A stretch of DNA of 64,000 nt, taken from contig NZ_QEOL01000016.1 in NCBI RefSeq assembly GCF_003096715.1, positions 62,001-126,000 of the forward strand, written 5' to 3'. Of the stretch, positions 53,840-61,673 are shown piece after piece; positions within the stretch are counted from its first letter, which is position 1, and each line of letters starts with the position of its first letter. A model generated the notes under the pieces. It was not told where the DNA came from. It made no database searches and saw only the letters and a list, made by a program, of their open reading frames with translations. The DNA is from Paraburkholderia silvatlantica (GTDB taxonomy: Bacteria; Pseudomonadota; Gammaproteobacteria; Burkholderiales; Burkholderiaceae). The position numbers and the translations under genes were made by a program.

Positions 53840-53864
53840 TGCAAAAGCTTAGGAGACTTTTGCA
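53840..53864 (-). terminator. Hairpin downstream of the MBL-fold gene
   Basis: Perfect 8-bp arms TGCAAAAG/CTTTTGCA around a 9-nt loop, about 90 bp past the stop of the leftward MBL gene. There is no U-run beyond the stem, so it is a plausible rather than certain terminator. The rest of the 53628-53954 gap holds the ROK operator and no supported gene. Confidence 0.4.
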
Positions 53865-53954
53865 GCGATGGGGAAGAAGCGGGGAGCGAGCAGCAGGCGT
53901 GCCCGCGCGCTCGTGCGGCGCGCGGGCTGCGGGGAGAAAGGAATGGGACTGGGG

Positions 53955-55082
53955 TTACGACCGCGCTTCGCCCGCATCGCGGCAAGCGAACCACCGGCGC
54001 GCCGCGCGCCGCGGCTCTGCACTCTGCACGACCTCACGCCACCAGCGCTCCCCACGATGCGGCTCGGCCAGATCGAGCCGCTCGCCCATGCGCGGCGTGG
54101 AGAGCGTCACGCCGCGAGCGAGCGCGAGGCCGGTCACGCGCTCGAACGGGTCCTGCCAGCGATGCATGGCGAGATCGAACGTGCCGTTGTGAATCGGCAC
54201 GAGCCACTCGCCGCGCAAGTCCACGTGCGCCTGCACGGTTTCCTCGGGCTGCATGTGGACATAGGGCCATTGCGGGTCGTACGCGCCGGTCTCGATGAAG
54301 GTCGCGTCGAACGGACCCAGCCGCTCGCCAATCGCACGAAAGCCGTCGAAGTAACCGGTATCGCCGCTGAAGAACACGCGCATATCGGCATCGGCGATCA
54401 CCCACGACGCCCACAGCGTGCTGTTGCCGTCGAACAGGCTGCGTCCCGAGAAATGCTGCGCGGGGGTGGCCGTGAACTCGATGCCCTCGACATTCGCGCC
54501 TTGCCACCAATCGAACTGGCGCACCTTCGCACCGTCGATGCCCCATTCGATCAAGCGGTCGCCCACGCCAAGCGGCGTGAGAAACACGCCCGTCGTGGCG
54601 GCGAGCGCGAGCACTGTTTCGCGGTCGAGGTGATCGTAATGGTCGTGCGAGAGGATCACGCCGCGCAACGGCGGCAGGTCTGCAAGCGCGATGGGCGGCG
54701 CATGAAAGCGCTTCGGCCCGAGGTTCTGGAACGGCGACGCGCGCTCGGCGAATACCGGGTCGGTGAGCCAGAAGTGGCCGCGCAGCTTGAAGAGCAGCGT
54801 GGAATGGCCGAGCCGGTAGACGCTGCGATCGGGCGCGGCCTCGAGCTGTTCGCGCGTAAGCGCGTGAACGGGCAGCGCGCCCGCGGGCGTGGTGCCGCCG
54901 GGCTTGTGGAAGATCATGTTCCACATGATCTTCAGCGTCTTGCCAAGCCCCTCGGCCGGGCGCGGACGCACGTTGCGAAAGCGCTCGCCGTCGTGTTGCG
55001 GCGAGGCAGACGAGAGCTCGCGGCTGCGTTGTGCGGCGTTCAGGCCCAAGGTACGGCTCAGCGATGCGAAAGGCGAGGTCAT
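53955..55082 (-). CDS. MBL-fold metallohydrolase, NAPE-PLD/UlaG-like
   Basis: Metallo-beta-lactamase-fold hydrolase of 375 aa. The metal motif is SHDHYDHLD (HxHxDH), with further ligands suggested by ATPAQHFSGR, FFSGDTGYFDGF and PIHNGTFDLAMH. The long N-terminal section and the RLGHSTLLFKLRGHFWLTDPVFAERASPF block are typical of the NAPE-phospholipase-D-like branch. The ATG at 55082 excludes an upstream extension that would run into the divergent TetR gene. The divergent TetR regulator probably controls it. Substrate unknown. Confidence 0.88.
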   Translation of the reverse strand: MTSPFASLSRTLGLNAAQRSRELSSASPQHDGERFRNVRPRPAEGLGKTLKIMWNMIFHKPGGTTPAGALPVHALTREQLEAAPDRSVYRLGHSTLLFKLRGHFWLTDPVFAERASPFQNLGPKRFHAPPIALADLPPLRGVILSHDHYDHLDRETVLALAATTGVFLTPLGVGDRLIEWGIDGAKVRQFDWWQGANVEGIEFTATPAQHFSGRSLFDGNSTLWASWVIADADMRVFFSGDTGYFDGFRAIGERLGPFDATFIETGAYDPQWPYVHMQPEETVQAHVDLRGEWLVPIHNGTFDLAMHRWQDPFERVTGLALARGVTLSTPRMGERLDLAEPHRGERWWREVVQSAEPRRAARRWFACRDAGEARS

Positions 55083-55125
55083 GTCGGCGGCTGCCTTTGA
55101 AAACAGGAAGTAGACTGCACAGTGT

Positions 55126-55150
55126 AGTTTATTCTGGCGAAAAGTAAACT
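55126..55150. promoter_or_regulatory. Inverted repeat in the MBL/TetR divergent promoter region
   Basis: AGTTTA and TAAACT, extended imperfectly by GTGT and TGTG flanks, are separated by 13 bp in the 88-bp gap between the two divergent genes. A second near-palindrome, CTGCACAGTGTAG, lies just to its left (55115-55127). One or both could be the TetR operator overlapping both promoters. Confidence 0.45.
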
Positions 55151-55170
55151 GTGTGGTGTAAGATTTCGAA

Positions 55171-55788
55171 ATGGATTGCACCCCAGCCACCCCTCAGCGT
55201 CTGACCGACCGCAAGCGCGCCGCCATCGTCGCGGCGGCCATCGACGAATTTCTGGCCTCTGGCTTCGACGCCACGAGCATGGACCGTATCGCGGCGCGCG
55301 CGGGCGTCTCGAAGCGCACGGTCTACAACCATTTCCCGAGCAAAGAGGCGCTGTTCGCGGCGATCCTGTGCCAGCTCTGGGATGCGAGTGCGACCGCCGA
55401 AGCGCCGGCCTACCGCGCGGGCGAGCCGCTGCGCGCGCAACTCGTCGAGTTGCTGATGCGCAAGCTGCGGCTCTTGAGCGACGAAGCGTTTTTCAAGCTC
55501 GCGCGCGTGGCGATCGCAGCGGGCATCCATTCGCCGGAGCGCGCGCGCGATATGGTGGCCCGCATCGGCGAGCGCGAAGAGGACCTCACGGTCTGGGTGC
55601 GCGCCGCCGCCGCCGATGGCCGCCTGAAAACGTCCGATCCGGCATTCGCCTCGCAGCAATTGCACGGCATCGTCAAGGCATTCGCCTTCTGGCCGCAGGT
55701 CGCGATGGGCCAGCCCCCGCTCGACGAGGCGCGGCAGCGCCAGGTCGCCGAGTCGTCCGCCGATCTCTTCCTCGCGCGCTACGCGTGA
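55171..55788 (+). CDS. TetR/AcrR family transcriptional regulator
   Basis: Repressor of 205 aa. The HTH is ATSMDRIAARAGVSKRTVYNHFPSKEALFAAIL, and the C-terminal domain is of the AefR-like helical type (MRKLRLLSDEAFFKLARVAIAAG). It is divergent from the MBL-fold gene with only 88 bp between the start codons, the usual arrangement of a TetR protein with its target. The ligand is unknown. Confidence 0.88.
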   Translation: MDCTPATPQRLTDRKRAAIVAAAIDEFLASGFDATSMDRIAARAGVSKRTVYNHFPSKEALFAAILCQLWDASATAEAPAYRAGEPLRAQLVELLMRKLRLLSDEAFFKLARVAIAAGIHSPERARDMVARIGEREEDLTVWVRAAAADGRLKTSDPAFASQQLHGIVKAFAFWPQVAMGQPPLDEARQRQVAESSADLFLARYA

Positions 55789-55903
55789 GCGCCTGACTGC
55801 GCGCGCGGCCCCGACGCGCGACGGTTCTTCTGGAATAGACTCTTGCCTGGGCGGCGCTTCACCAGGTACTTTCCCCTGGCATGTAAAAAATTTCGCTGTC
55901 GGT

Positions 55904-55930
55904 TGTCGATTTCCGTGCGCCCCGCGCGTC
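55904..55930 (+). promoter_or_regulatory. Candidate ECF42-type promoter
   Basis: TGTCGA at 55904-55909 is followed, after 17 bp, by CGTC at 55927-55930. This fits the bipartite promoter I recall for ECF42 sigma factors (TGTCGA in the -35 region and CG[A/T]C in the -10 region). It lies 72 bp before the start of the YciI-VOC-sigma operon, so the sigma factor probably drives its own operon. Confidence 0.6.
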
Positions 55931-56001
55931 GTGTTCATGAGCGCACCCATGGTGCGCCGCTTGCTTCGAGTGTCCCCAAACGTCACATTCAGGAGAAGAC
56001 A

Positions 56002-56424
56002 ATGCGATTCATGATCATGGTGCGCGCCAACGCGTTGACCGAAGCGGGCGAGCCGCCCGACGACGTGGAAGTATTCGCCGAGATGGCCCGCTATCACGAG
56101 GCGCTGGCGAAGGCCGGCGTGCTGCTCGACGCGTCGGGCCTGCACCCCAGCTCGCGTGGCTTTCGCGTGCACTACACGGACGGCAAGCCCACGGTCCTCG
56201 ACGGTCCGTTCGCTGAAACGAAGGAACTGATCGCCGGCTATACGCTGATCCAGGTCCGCTCGCGCGACGAAGCGCTCGAATGGGCGCGCCGGTTCCCGTC
56301 GCCCTTCGGCAAGCACACCGAAGGCGAGGTCGAAGTGCGGCAGCTCTATGAACTCGACGAACTTCCGCAGTGCGAGGGCGTCGAGAGTTTTCGCCAGCTG
56401 CAGGAACAACTTAAGGCATCCTGA
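56002..56424 (+). CDS. YciI/DGPF-domain protein
   Basis: A 140-aa protein of the YCII superfamily with the name-giving motif DGPFAETKELIAGY. The start has AGGAG closely upstream. DGPF proteins are the standard genomic partners of ECF42 sigma factors, and one is encoded two genes downstream. It is the first gene of the predicted operon. No enzymatic activity is established. Confidence 0.9.
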   Translation: MRFMIMVRANALTEAGEPPDDVEVFAEMARYHEALAKAGVLLDASGLHPSSRGFRVHYTDGKPTVLDGPFAETKELIAGYTLIQVRSRDEALEWARRFPSPFGKHTEGEVEVRQLYELDELPQCEGVESFRQLQEQLKAS

Positions 56425-56455
56425 GCACTTTTTCGATCACCGTGAGGCTCCAAAC

Positions 56456-56878
56456 ATGCATAAGCACATCTTCGTCAATCTGGGCGTGCGCGACCTGAAG
56501 CGCTCGATGGACTTCTTCGGCAAGCTCGGCTTCGAGTTCGACCCCAAATTTACCAACGACCAGGCCGCCTGCATGGTGCTGGGCGAGAACATGTACGCCA
56601 TGCTGCTCACCACGGATTTCATGCGCGGCTTCACCGACAAGGCGCTCGTGGACGCTCGCGAAAGCACTGAGGTGCTGACCTGTCTCTCGTGCGTGTCGCG
56701 CGAGGAGGTGGACGCTCTCGTCGACAAGGCGCTCGCGGCGGGCGGCACGTCGAAGCGCCCGCCAATGGAATGCGGCACCGACATGTACGGCCGCAGCTTC
56801 GAAGACCCCGACGGCCACATCTGGGAACTGATGTACATGTCGCCGGCCGCGATCGAAAAGGGTGCGCACGGCTCGTGA
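56456..56878 (+). CDS. VOC family (glyoxalase/extradiol dioxygenase-like) protein
   Basis: A 140-aa vicinal-oxygen-chelate protein. The start MHKHIFVNLGVRDLKRSMDFFGKLGFEF and the end YGRSFEDPDGHIWELMYMSP are typical of the glyoxalase/bleomycin-resistance-like group. It lies 31 bp after the YciI gene and overlaps the sigma gene by 4 bp (GTGA). Substrate unknown. Confidence 0.9.
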   Translation: MHKHIFVNLGVRDLKRSMDFFGKLGFEFDPKFTNDQAACMVLGENMYAMLLTTDFMRGFTDKALVDARESTEVLTCLSCVSREEVDALVDKALAAGGTSKRPPMECGTDMYGRSFEDPDGHIWELMYMSPAAIEKGAHGS

Positions 56879-58179
56879 CGCAAGCGCGCGACCCTCACGA
56901 CCCTTTCACGGCGACGCGCCGCGCGGTCGAGGCCGTGTGGCGCATCGAGTCGGCCAAGGTGATCGCCCACGCCGCGCGCATCGTGCGCGACGTGGGCGTG
57001 GCCGAGGAAATCGCGCAGGACGCGTTCGTCGCCGCGCTGGAGAGTTGGCCCGCGAGCGGCATTCCCGAGAACCCCGGAGCCTGGCTCATGACCGTCGCGA
57101 AACATCGCGCGCTCGACCGGCTGCGTCGCGCTGCCTCGCATGCACGCGCGCACGAGGCGATGGGCGCGGATCTCGAAGCGCTCGAAGCGCACTTCGCGCC
57201 CGACTTCGTGGAGGCGCTCGACGCCGCGCGCGAGAATGAGATCGGCGACGATTTGCTGCGGCTCGTGTTCGTGGCGTGCCATCCCGTACTGCCGAAGGAG
57301 GGGCGCGCGGCGCTCACGCTGCGCCTGCTGGGCGGCCTAACCACGGCTGAGATCGCGCGTGCGTTCCTCGTTCCCGAGGCAACCGTCGCGCAGCGCATTG
57401 TGCGGGCCAGGCGTACGCTCGCGGCCGCGAAAGTTCCGTTCGAAGTGCCGCGCCTCGCCGACCTGGAGTCGCGACTTGATTCGGTGTTCGAAGTGATTTA
57501 TCTGATCTTCAACGAAGGCTATACGGCCACGGCTGGCCCGGACTGGACGCGGCCCGCGCTGTGCGAAGAAGCGCTGCGGCTCGGCCGCATACTGGCGGAA
57601 CTCGTTCCGCGCGAGGGCGAGGTGCACGGCCTCGTTGCGTTGATGGAACTGCAGGCTTCGCGCCTGCCCGCGCGGGTGGACCGGGCCGGGCGCGCTGTGC
57701 TGCTCGCCGATCAGGACCGGAGCCGCTGGGACGCGCTCCTGATTCGGCGCGGGCTTGCCGCGATCGCGCGCGGCGCGGCCTGCGCGGGTGCGCCAGGGCC
57801 GTACGCGCTGCAGGCGGCGCTGGCGGCTTGCCATGCGCGCGCTCCGAACGCGGCGGCGACCGACTGGGTGGAGATCGTCTCGATCTACGACGCGCTGCTC
57901 GAACTCGATGCCTCGCCCGTCGTGCGCCTGAATCGTGCCGTGGCGGTGGGCATGGCGCATGGGCCGCAAGCGGCGCTCGATCTCGTCGATGCGCTGTGCG
58001 CGGAGCCCGCGCTGCGCCACTATCCGTGGCTGCCGGCCGCGCGCGGCGATCTGCTGGAAAAGCTGGCGCGCCGTGCCGAAGCCTGCGCGGAATTCGCGCG
58101 CGCGGCAGCGCTCACGCAGAATGTGCGCGACCGCGAAGTGCTGCTCGCGCGGGCGCAATCGTGCGCGCCGCGCGCTTGA
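56875..58179 (+). CDS. ECF42-family RNA polymerase sigma factor with C-terminal extension
   Basis: Large ECF sigma factor of 434 aa. The N-terminal 180 residues carry region 2 (IVRDVGVAEEIAQDAFVAAL) and region 4 (LLGGLTTAEIARAFLVPEATVAQRIVRARRTL). A long helical, TPR-like C-terminus (SRWDALLIRRGLAAIARG, then EIVSIYDALLELDASPVVRLNRAVAVGM) is the hallmark of ECF42. The start is a GTG overlapping the VOC stop. No anti-sigma gene is present, as expected for this group, in which the C-terminal extension is thought to control activity. Confidence 0.9.
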   Translation: MTQARDPHDPFTATRRAVEAVWRIESAKVIAHAARIVRDVGVAEEIAQDAFVAALESWPASGIPENPGAWLMTVAKHRALDRLRRAASHARAHEAMGADLEALEAHFAPDFVEALDAARENEIGDDLLRLVFVACHPVLPKEGRAALTLRLLGGLTTAEIARAFLVPEATVAQRIVRARRTLAAAKVPFEVPRLADLESRLDSVFEVIYLIFNEGYTATAGPDWTRPALCEEALRLGRILAELVPREGEVHGLVALMELQASRLPARVDRAGRAVLLADQDRSRWDALLIRRGLAAIARGAACAGAPGPYALQAALAACHARAPNAAATDWVEIVSIYDALLELDASPVVRLNRAVAVGMAHGPQAALDLVDALCAEPALRHYPWLPAARGDLLEKLARRAEACAEFARAAALTQNVRDREVLLARAQSCAPRA

Positions 58180-58292
58180 GGGTGTCATCGCCGGAAGGGT
58201 CACGCTTGCGCTTCTGAAATATCGGGGCACAACGCTTGCTGCCTGTGCGCGCAAACTCACTCTCTTTGCGCGGCCCGGCGCGCAGACTCGCG

Positions 58293-59363
58293 ATGATTTC
58301 AAAAGCAACGATTCTGGCGGTTTCGTGCTCGGCCTTGCTGGGCACGGCGTGTGTGCATCTCGGCCCGACGCGCTTGCGCGCCGATCAGGTCGATTACGCA
58401 AGAGCGCTCGGCGATGCAAAAAAGCGCGAAATACTCGCGGCCGTGGTCGGGTTGCGTTACGGCGACGCGCCCGCCTTTCTCACGGTGAGTTCGATCATCG
58501 CCGCGTATCAGTTCGATTCGACAGCGGGGGCGACCGGCAATGTCGGTTCGGGCTCGCAGCCGAACTATGCGCTCGCGACCGGCAGCGTCTCCTGGTCGAA
58601 TCGCCCGACCTTCACGTTCTCGCCGACCACGGGCGAAGCGTTCGCCAACGCGTATATCCGGCCGCTCGCACCGGAACTCGTGATGCCGCTCGCCGAAGGC
58701 GGCATACCGGTCGATTTGCTGCTGCGTATCAGCGCGCAATCGATCGGCGGACTGCAGAACGGCAGCGCGCTCGGCGAAGAGGGCAGCGCGGGCTCGGCGG
58801 GCTTCTTCCAGTTGTTGCAGACGCTGCGGCGCCTGCAAGTGGCCGGCGAGCTGAACGTGGAGTCGCGCAGCGAGAACGGCAGGAACAGCGTGCATCTCGC
58901 GCTCGGCGCGACGAACAGCGCGCAGTCGCCGCAAGTTTCGGCGGACCTGGCGCGCGTGCGCGAACTGCTCCATCTCGCAGCGGACACGCGCACTTACGAG
59001 ATCGTCTATGGACCCTCGGCGCAGGGCGGCAATCGCATTCCCATGGTGACGCGCTCGGTGCTCGGCATCCTCACGAATATCGGAGCGCAGGTCCAGGTGC
59101 CGGACGCCCAGGTGCAGAGCGGCGCGACGAAACCGACGGTCGGGATGATTGGTGGCGAAACGCGGCCGATCATCATCGTGCACCAGGGGCCGAGGGCGCC
59201 CGCGGACGCCTATGTCGCGATCGAGTACGACGGCACGGCGTATTGGGTCGAACGCGCCGACTTCGACTCGAAATACGCGTTCACCGTCCTGCAGAACCTC
59301 ATGGCGCTCGCCGAGGCCGATACGAGCAGCAAGGCGCCGGTCGTGACGATTCCCGCGAACTGA
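58293..59363 (+). CDS. Conserved hypothetical lipoprotein with LRYGD motif
   Basis: A 356-aa envelope protein. The N-terminus ILAVSCSALLGTAC resembles a lipoprotein signal ending at Cys20, although Gly rather than Leu occupies the -3 position. The segment ILAAVVGLRYGDAPAFLTVSSIIAAYQFD matches a conserved family I recall only as uncharacterised outer-membrane or periplasmic proteins. The body is otherwise Ala/Ser/Gly-rich with alternating hydrophobics. It is followed after 147 bp by the DUF2235 hydrolase gene on the same strand. Confidence 0.72.
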   Translation: MISKATILAVSCSALLGTACVHLGPTRLRADQVDYARALGDAKKREILAAVVGLRYGDAPAFLTVSSIIAAYQFDSTAGATGNVGSGSQPNYALATGSVSWSNRPTFTFSPTTGEAFANAYIRPLAPELVMPLAEGGIPVDLLLRISAQSIGGLQNGSALGEEGSAGSAGFFQLLQTLRRLQVAGELNVESRSENGRNSVHLALGATNSAQSPQVSADLARVRELLHLAADTRTYEIVYGPSAQGGNRIPMVTRSVLGILTNIGAQVQVPDAQVQSGATKPTVGMIGGETRPIIIVHQGPRAPADAYVAIEYDGTAYWVERADFDSKYAFTVLQNLMALAEADTSSKAPVVTIPAN

Positions 59364-59510
59364 AGCGAAATCCGTAACGTGCGTCGATGTGATTCCGTAC
59401 AAATGTTCGGTGGCGCACATTCCGTTTTCGAATATTGATGGCGATTTACGTGGGACACCTTAGATTCGAGGATCGAAGCAAACGCACTCGAACCTGCGAG
59501 GAGTCCCGTG

Positions 59511-60710
59511 ATGAGCAAGAATATTGTGTTGTGTCTCGACGGTACCTGGAACGGTCCCAACTCTCAGGACCGAACGGGCGGTCTGACTCCCACCAACGTG
59601 GAGAAGTTGTTTGAAAACCTGAAGGGCTCGGCACCGCTGGGACCGAACGACAACGAACTCGAAATCGCGGCCCCCGAATCCGCAGGCGGGCCCGCGCAGG
59701 TCGCCAAATATATTCACGGCGTAGGAAACGGGGACAACCCGCTCGATAAAGTGGCAGGCGGCGCAGTCGGGCTCGGCCTCATTGCGCGCATTGTTCGCGG
59801 TTATACGTACCTGTCGCGGCAGTATCAACCGGGCGACAGGATCTATATCGTCGGATTCAGCCGCGGTGCCTACACGGCGCGCTCGCTCGCGGGATTCGTG
59901 ACGAACAAGGGCTTGCTCGACTGGACCGCGATGGGACTCCTGGCGGGGTCCGAATCCAGCTATAGCGCGGGGCTTGCCGCGTGGCACGAATACAAGCAGA
60001 CGATGCACGCGGGTGCAACCGGTCTCCTGCATGCGCTGGCGGATAGCGTGACTTCGTTTTCCGACTATGTCGAACTCGGGCTCCATCCGTCGCCCCCGTT
60101 GAAGTTCGTAAGCGACGTGCCTGTCGAGGCGGTTGCGGTGTGGGACACGGTCGGCGCGCTCGGCATACCGACCATTCGCAACGACGACGGCACGCCGGTG
60201 CGGCTCGATGAGTTCCAGTTCTGCAACAACGACCTGAGCGCGCACGTCAAGTACGGATTCCAGGCGCTCGCGGTGGACGAGGAGCGCGTCGACTTCACCC
60301 CGACGTTGTGGAATGCCCGTGCCAATGTCGTTCAGGTCCTGTTCCCCGGCGCGCACGCCGATGTGGGCGGGGGCTACGGTCTCGGCGAATCGGGGCTGTC
60401 GAATGGTCCGCTTGTCTGGATGACGAACCGTCTCGCGGCGGCAGGGGTCGTGTTCGAACGCCCGGCGCCGTGGCAGCCAAATGCGTGCGATATCTCGCAT
60501 CGCCCATGGGCCGGCGCGCCTTTCGCGACCGGCCTGCGCAAATTTCCCGCAGCGCTCGGACTGAGCCAGCACGTAATGCAACGTCTCGCTGCGAACGCGG
60601 TGCCGGTAGAGGGCGGGGCGCCAGGTCTTTATCGGCCCGCCAATCTTTTCACGAGCTATATCAATCTCGACTGGACAGGTCCGGCAGCCAACGTTCAGAT
60701 CGAGCTATAA
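59511..60710 (+). CDS. DUF2235 alpha/beta hydrolase (Tle1-like phospholipase fold)
   Basis: Putative serine lipase/phospholipase of 399 aa. The opening NIVLCLDGTWNG is diagnostic of DUF2235. The catalytic triad is readable: Ser117 in GFSRGA, Asp212 in WDTVGALG and His282 in FPGAHADVGGGYG. GAGGAG precedes the ATG at 59511. The fold is shared with Tle1 type VI secretion phospholipases, but this protein lacks their long C-terminal region, and no secretion or VgrG gene is nearby, so delivery is unproven. The upstream lipoprotein gene may be functionally linked. Confidence 0.88.
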   Translation: MSKNIVLCLDGTWNGPNSQDRTGGLTPTNVEKLFENLKGSAPLGPNDNELEIAAPESAGGPAQVAKYIHGVGNGDNPLDKVAGGAVGLGLIARIVRGYTYLSRQYQPGDRIYIVGFSRGAYTARSLAGFVTNKGLLDWTAMGLLAGSESSYSAGLAAWHEYKQTMHAGATGLLHALADSVTSFSDYVELGLHPSPPLKFVSDVPVEAVAVWDTVGALGIPTIRNDDGTPVRLDEFQFCNNDLSAHVKYGFQALAVDEERVDFTPTLWNARANVVQVLFPGAHADVGGGYGLGESGLSNGPLVWMTNRLAAAGVVFERPAPWQPNACDISHRPWAGAPFATGLRKFPAALGLSQHVMQRLAANAVPVEGGAPGLYRPANLFTSYINLDWTGPAANVQIEL

Positions 60711-60770
60711 ACGCTGACGCGGCACGCGGCTCAGTGGGGGCGCTGCATGGTTCTCAACGAGCCGCCGGCA

Positions 60771-61433
60771 TCACATGCGCTGAAACACAAGTACTTTCGC
60801 GAGCGGCGCGCGTCCGCTTTGGTCGATAAAGTTCGTAAGGGCTTCCACGCGGATATGATCGTTCGGCGCCGGGTGGATGGTGAGCGCGAGCTGTCGGACA
60901 TTGTTCCTGAATTGCGCTGTGACCTCACGCACGCCCGTGCCCGGCTGCGAGTCCATGTTGCTCCCGATTCCTTGCGCTTGCACCTCGCCAAAATCGCAGT
61001 TGGTAGGGCGGCACTTGCCCCACGCATGCACGAACATCGTGGAATCCGCTATGCGAATCTGGATCTTCAGGATTCCCGCCGTCGCGGGATGGATGTTCTG
61101 CCAGCTGCCAGCGAAGTAAGTCATGTTGCTGCCGATTTCGCCACGCGTCGAAGAAACGGAAGCCGGCACTGCGGAAGCGAGCGGCGGGGTGTTTTCCGTC
61201 TGTGGGTGCGTTACGGTAGCTGCCGCCACGTCCTTCACCGGCGCTGACGGGGCCTCCGGCGCCGAAGCCACCGAAGCCACGACGGGAGGCGTTGCGGGCG
61301 CTGGCTTGTGAAAGAGACCTTGTTGGCCAAGAATCGCGATCAGACCGCCAACAGCGGTAATCGCCGTCGCGGAGGCGGTCAATAGTCCGGGCAGCGTGGT
61401 CCACCAACCTTGAGGGCTCTTTTCGTCGCTCAT
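60771..61433 (-). CDS. Membrane-anchored protein with HAWG-type domain
   Basis: A 220-aa protein with one N-terminal transmembrane helix (about 13-37), a Pro/Ala/Val-rich linker (43-100) and a C-terminal globular domain. That domain contains HAWGKCRPTNCDFG (136-149, with Cys141 and Cys146) and ends in a conserved-looking FIDQSGRAPLAKVLVFQRM. I recall similar W...HAWGxCxPTxCDWG...FTDxSGR sequences in other bacteria, without assigned function. GGGAGG stands 6 nt before the ATG. It is convergent with the DUF2235 gene and divergent from the multi-TM gene. Confidence 0.75.
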   Translation of the reverse strand: MSDEKSPQGWWTTLPGLLTASATAITAVGGLIAILGQQGLFHKPAPATPPVVASVASAPEAPSAPVKDVAAATVTHPQTENTPPLASAVPASVSSTRGEIGSNMTYFAGSWQNIHPATAGILKIQIRIADSTMFVHAWGKCRPTNCDFGEVQAQGIGSNMDSQPGTGVREVTAQFRNNVRQLALTIHPAPNDHIRVEALTNFIDQSGRAPLAKVLVFQRM

Positions 61434-61673
61434 GTATCGCCTCCCCAGGGTTGGCCTGCCTGCCCTTAAATTAGATCAAATTTCACGAAAATCAGTGCGG
61501 GTTTTATCGCATGGAAAAGCCGCGGATAGTGTTTGCTAGCGCACAGACGCATCAAAGGAAAATCACCTTTATATCGACCTGTGCGGGGTATTTTGCGCAG
61601 CCGATCGGCGTATTTCACGCAAGCGTTCTGTTCAAAGCTGGCTCCGATACCGCTAGCGGAGGCTTGTCTTGCC

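Noticed and set aside
59511..60710. Type VI secretion phospholipase effector Tle1
   Set aside because: The catalytic fold matches, but the protein is short and no VgrG, PAAR, adaptor or other T6SS gene is in the window.
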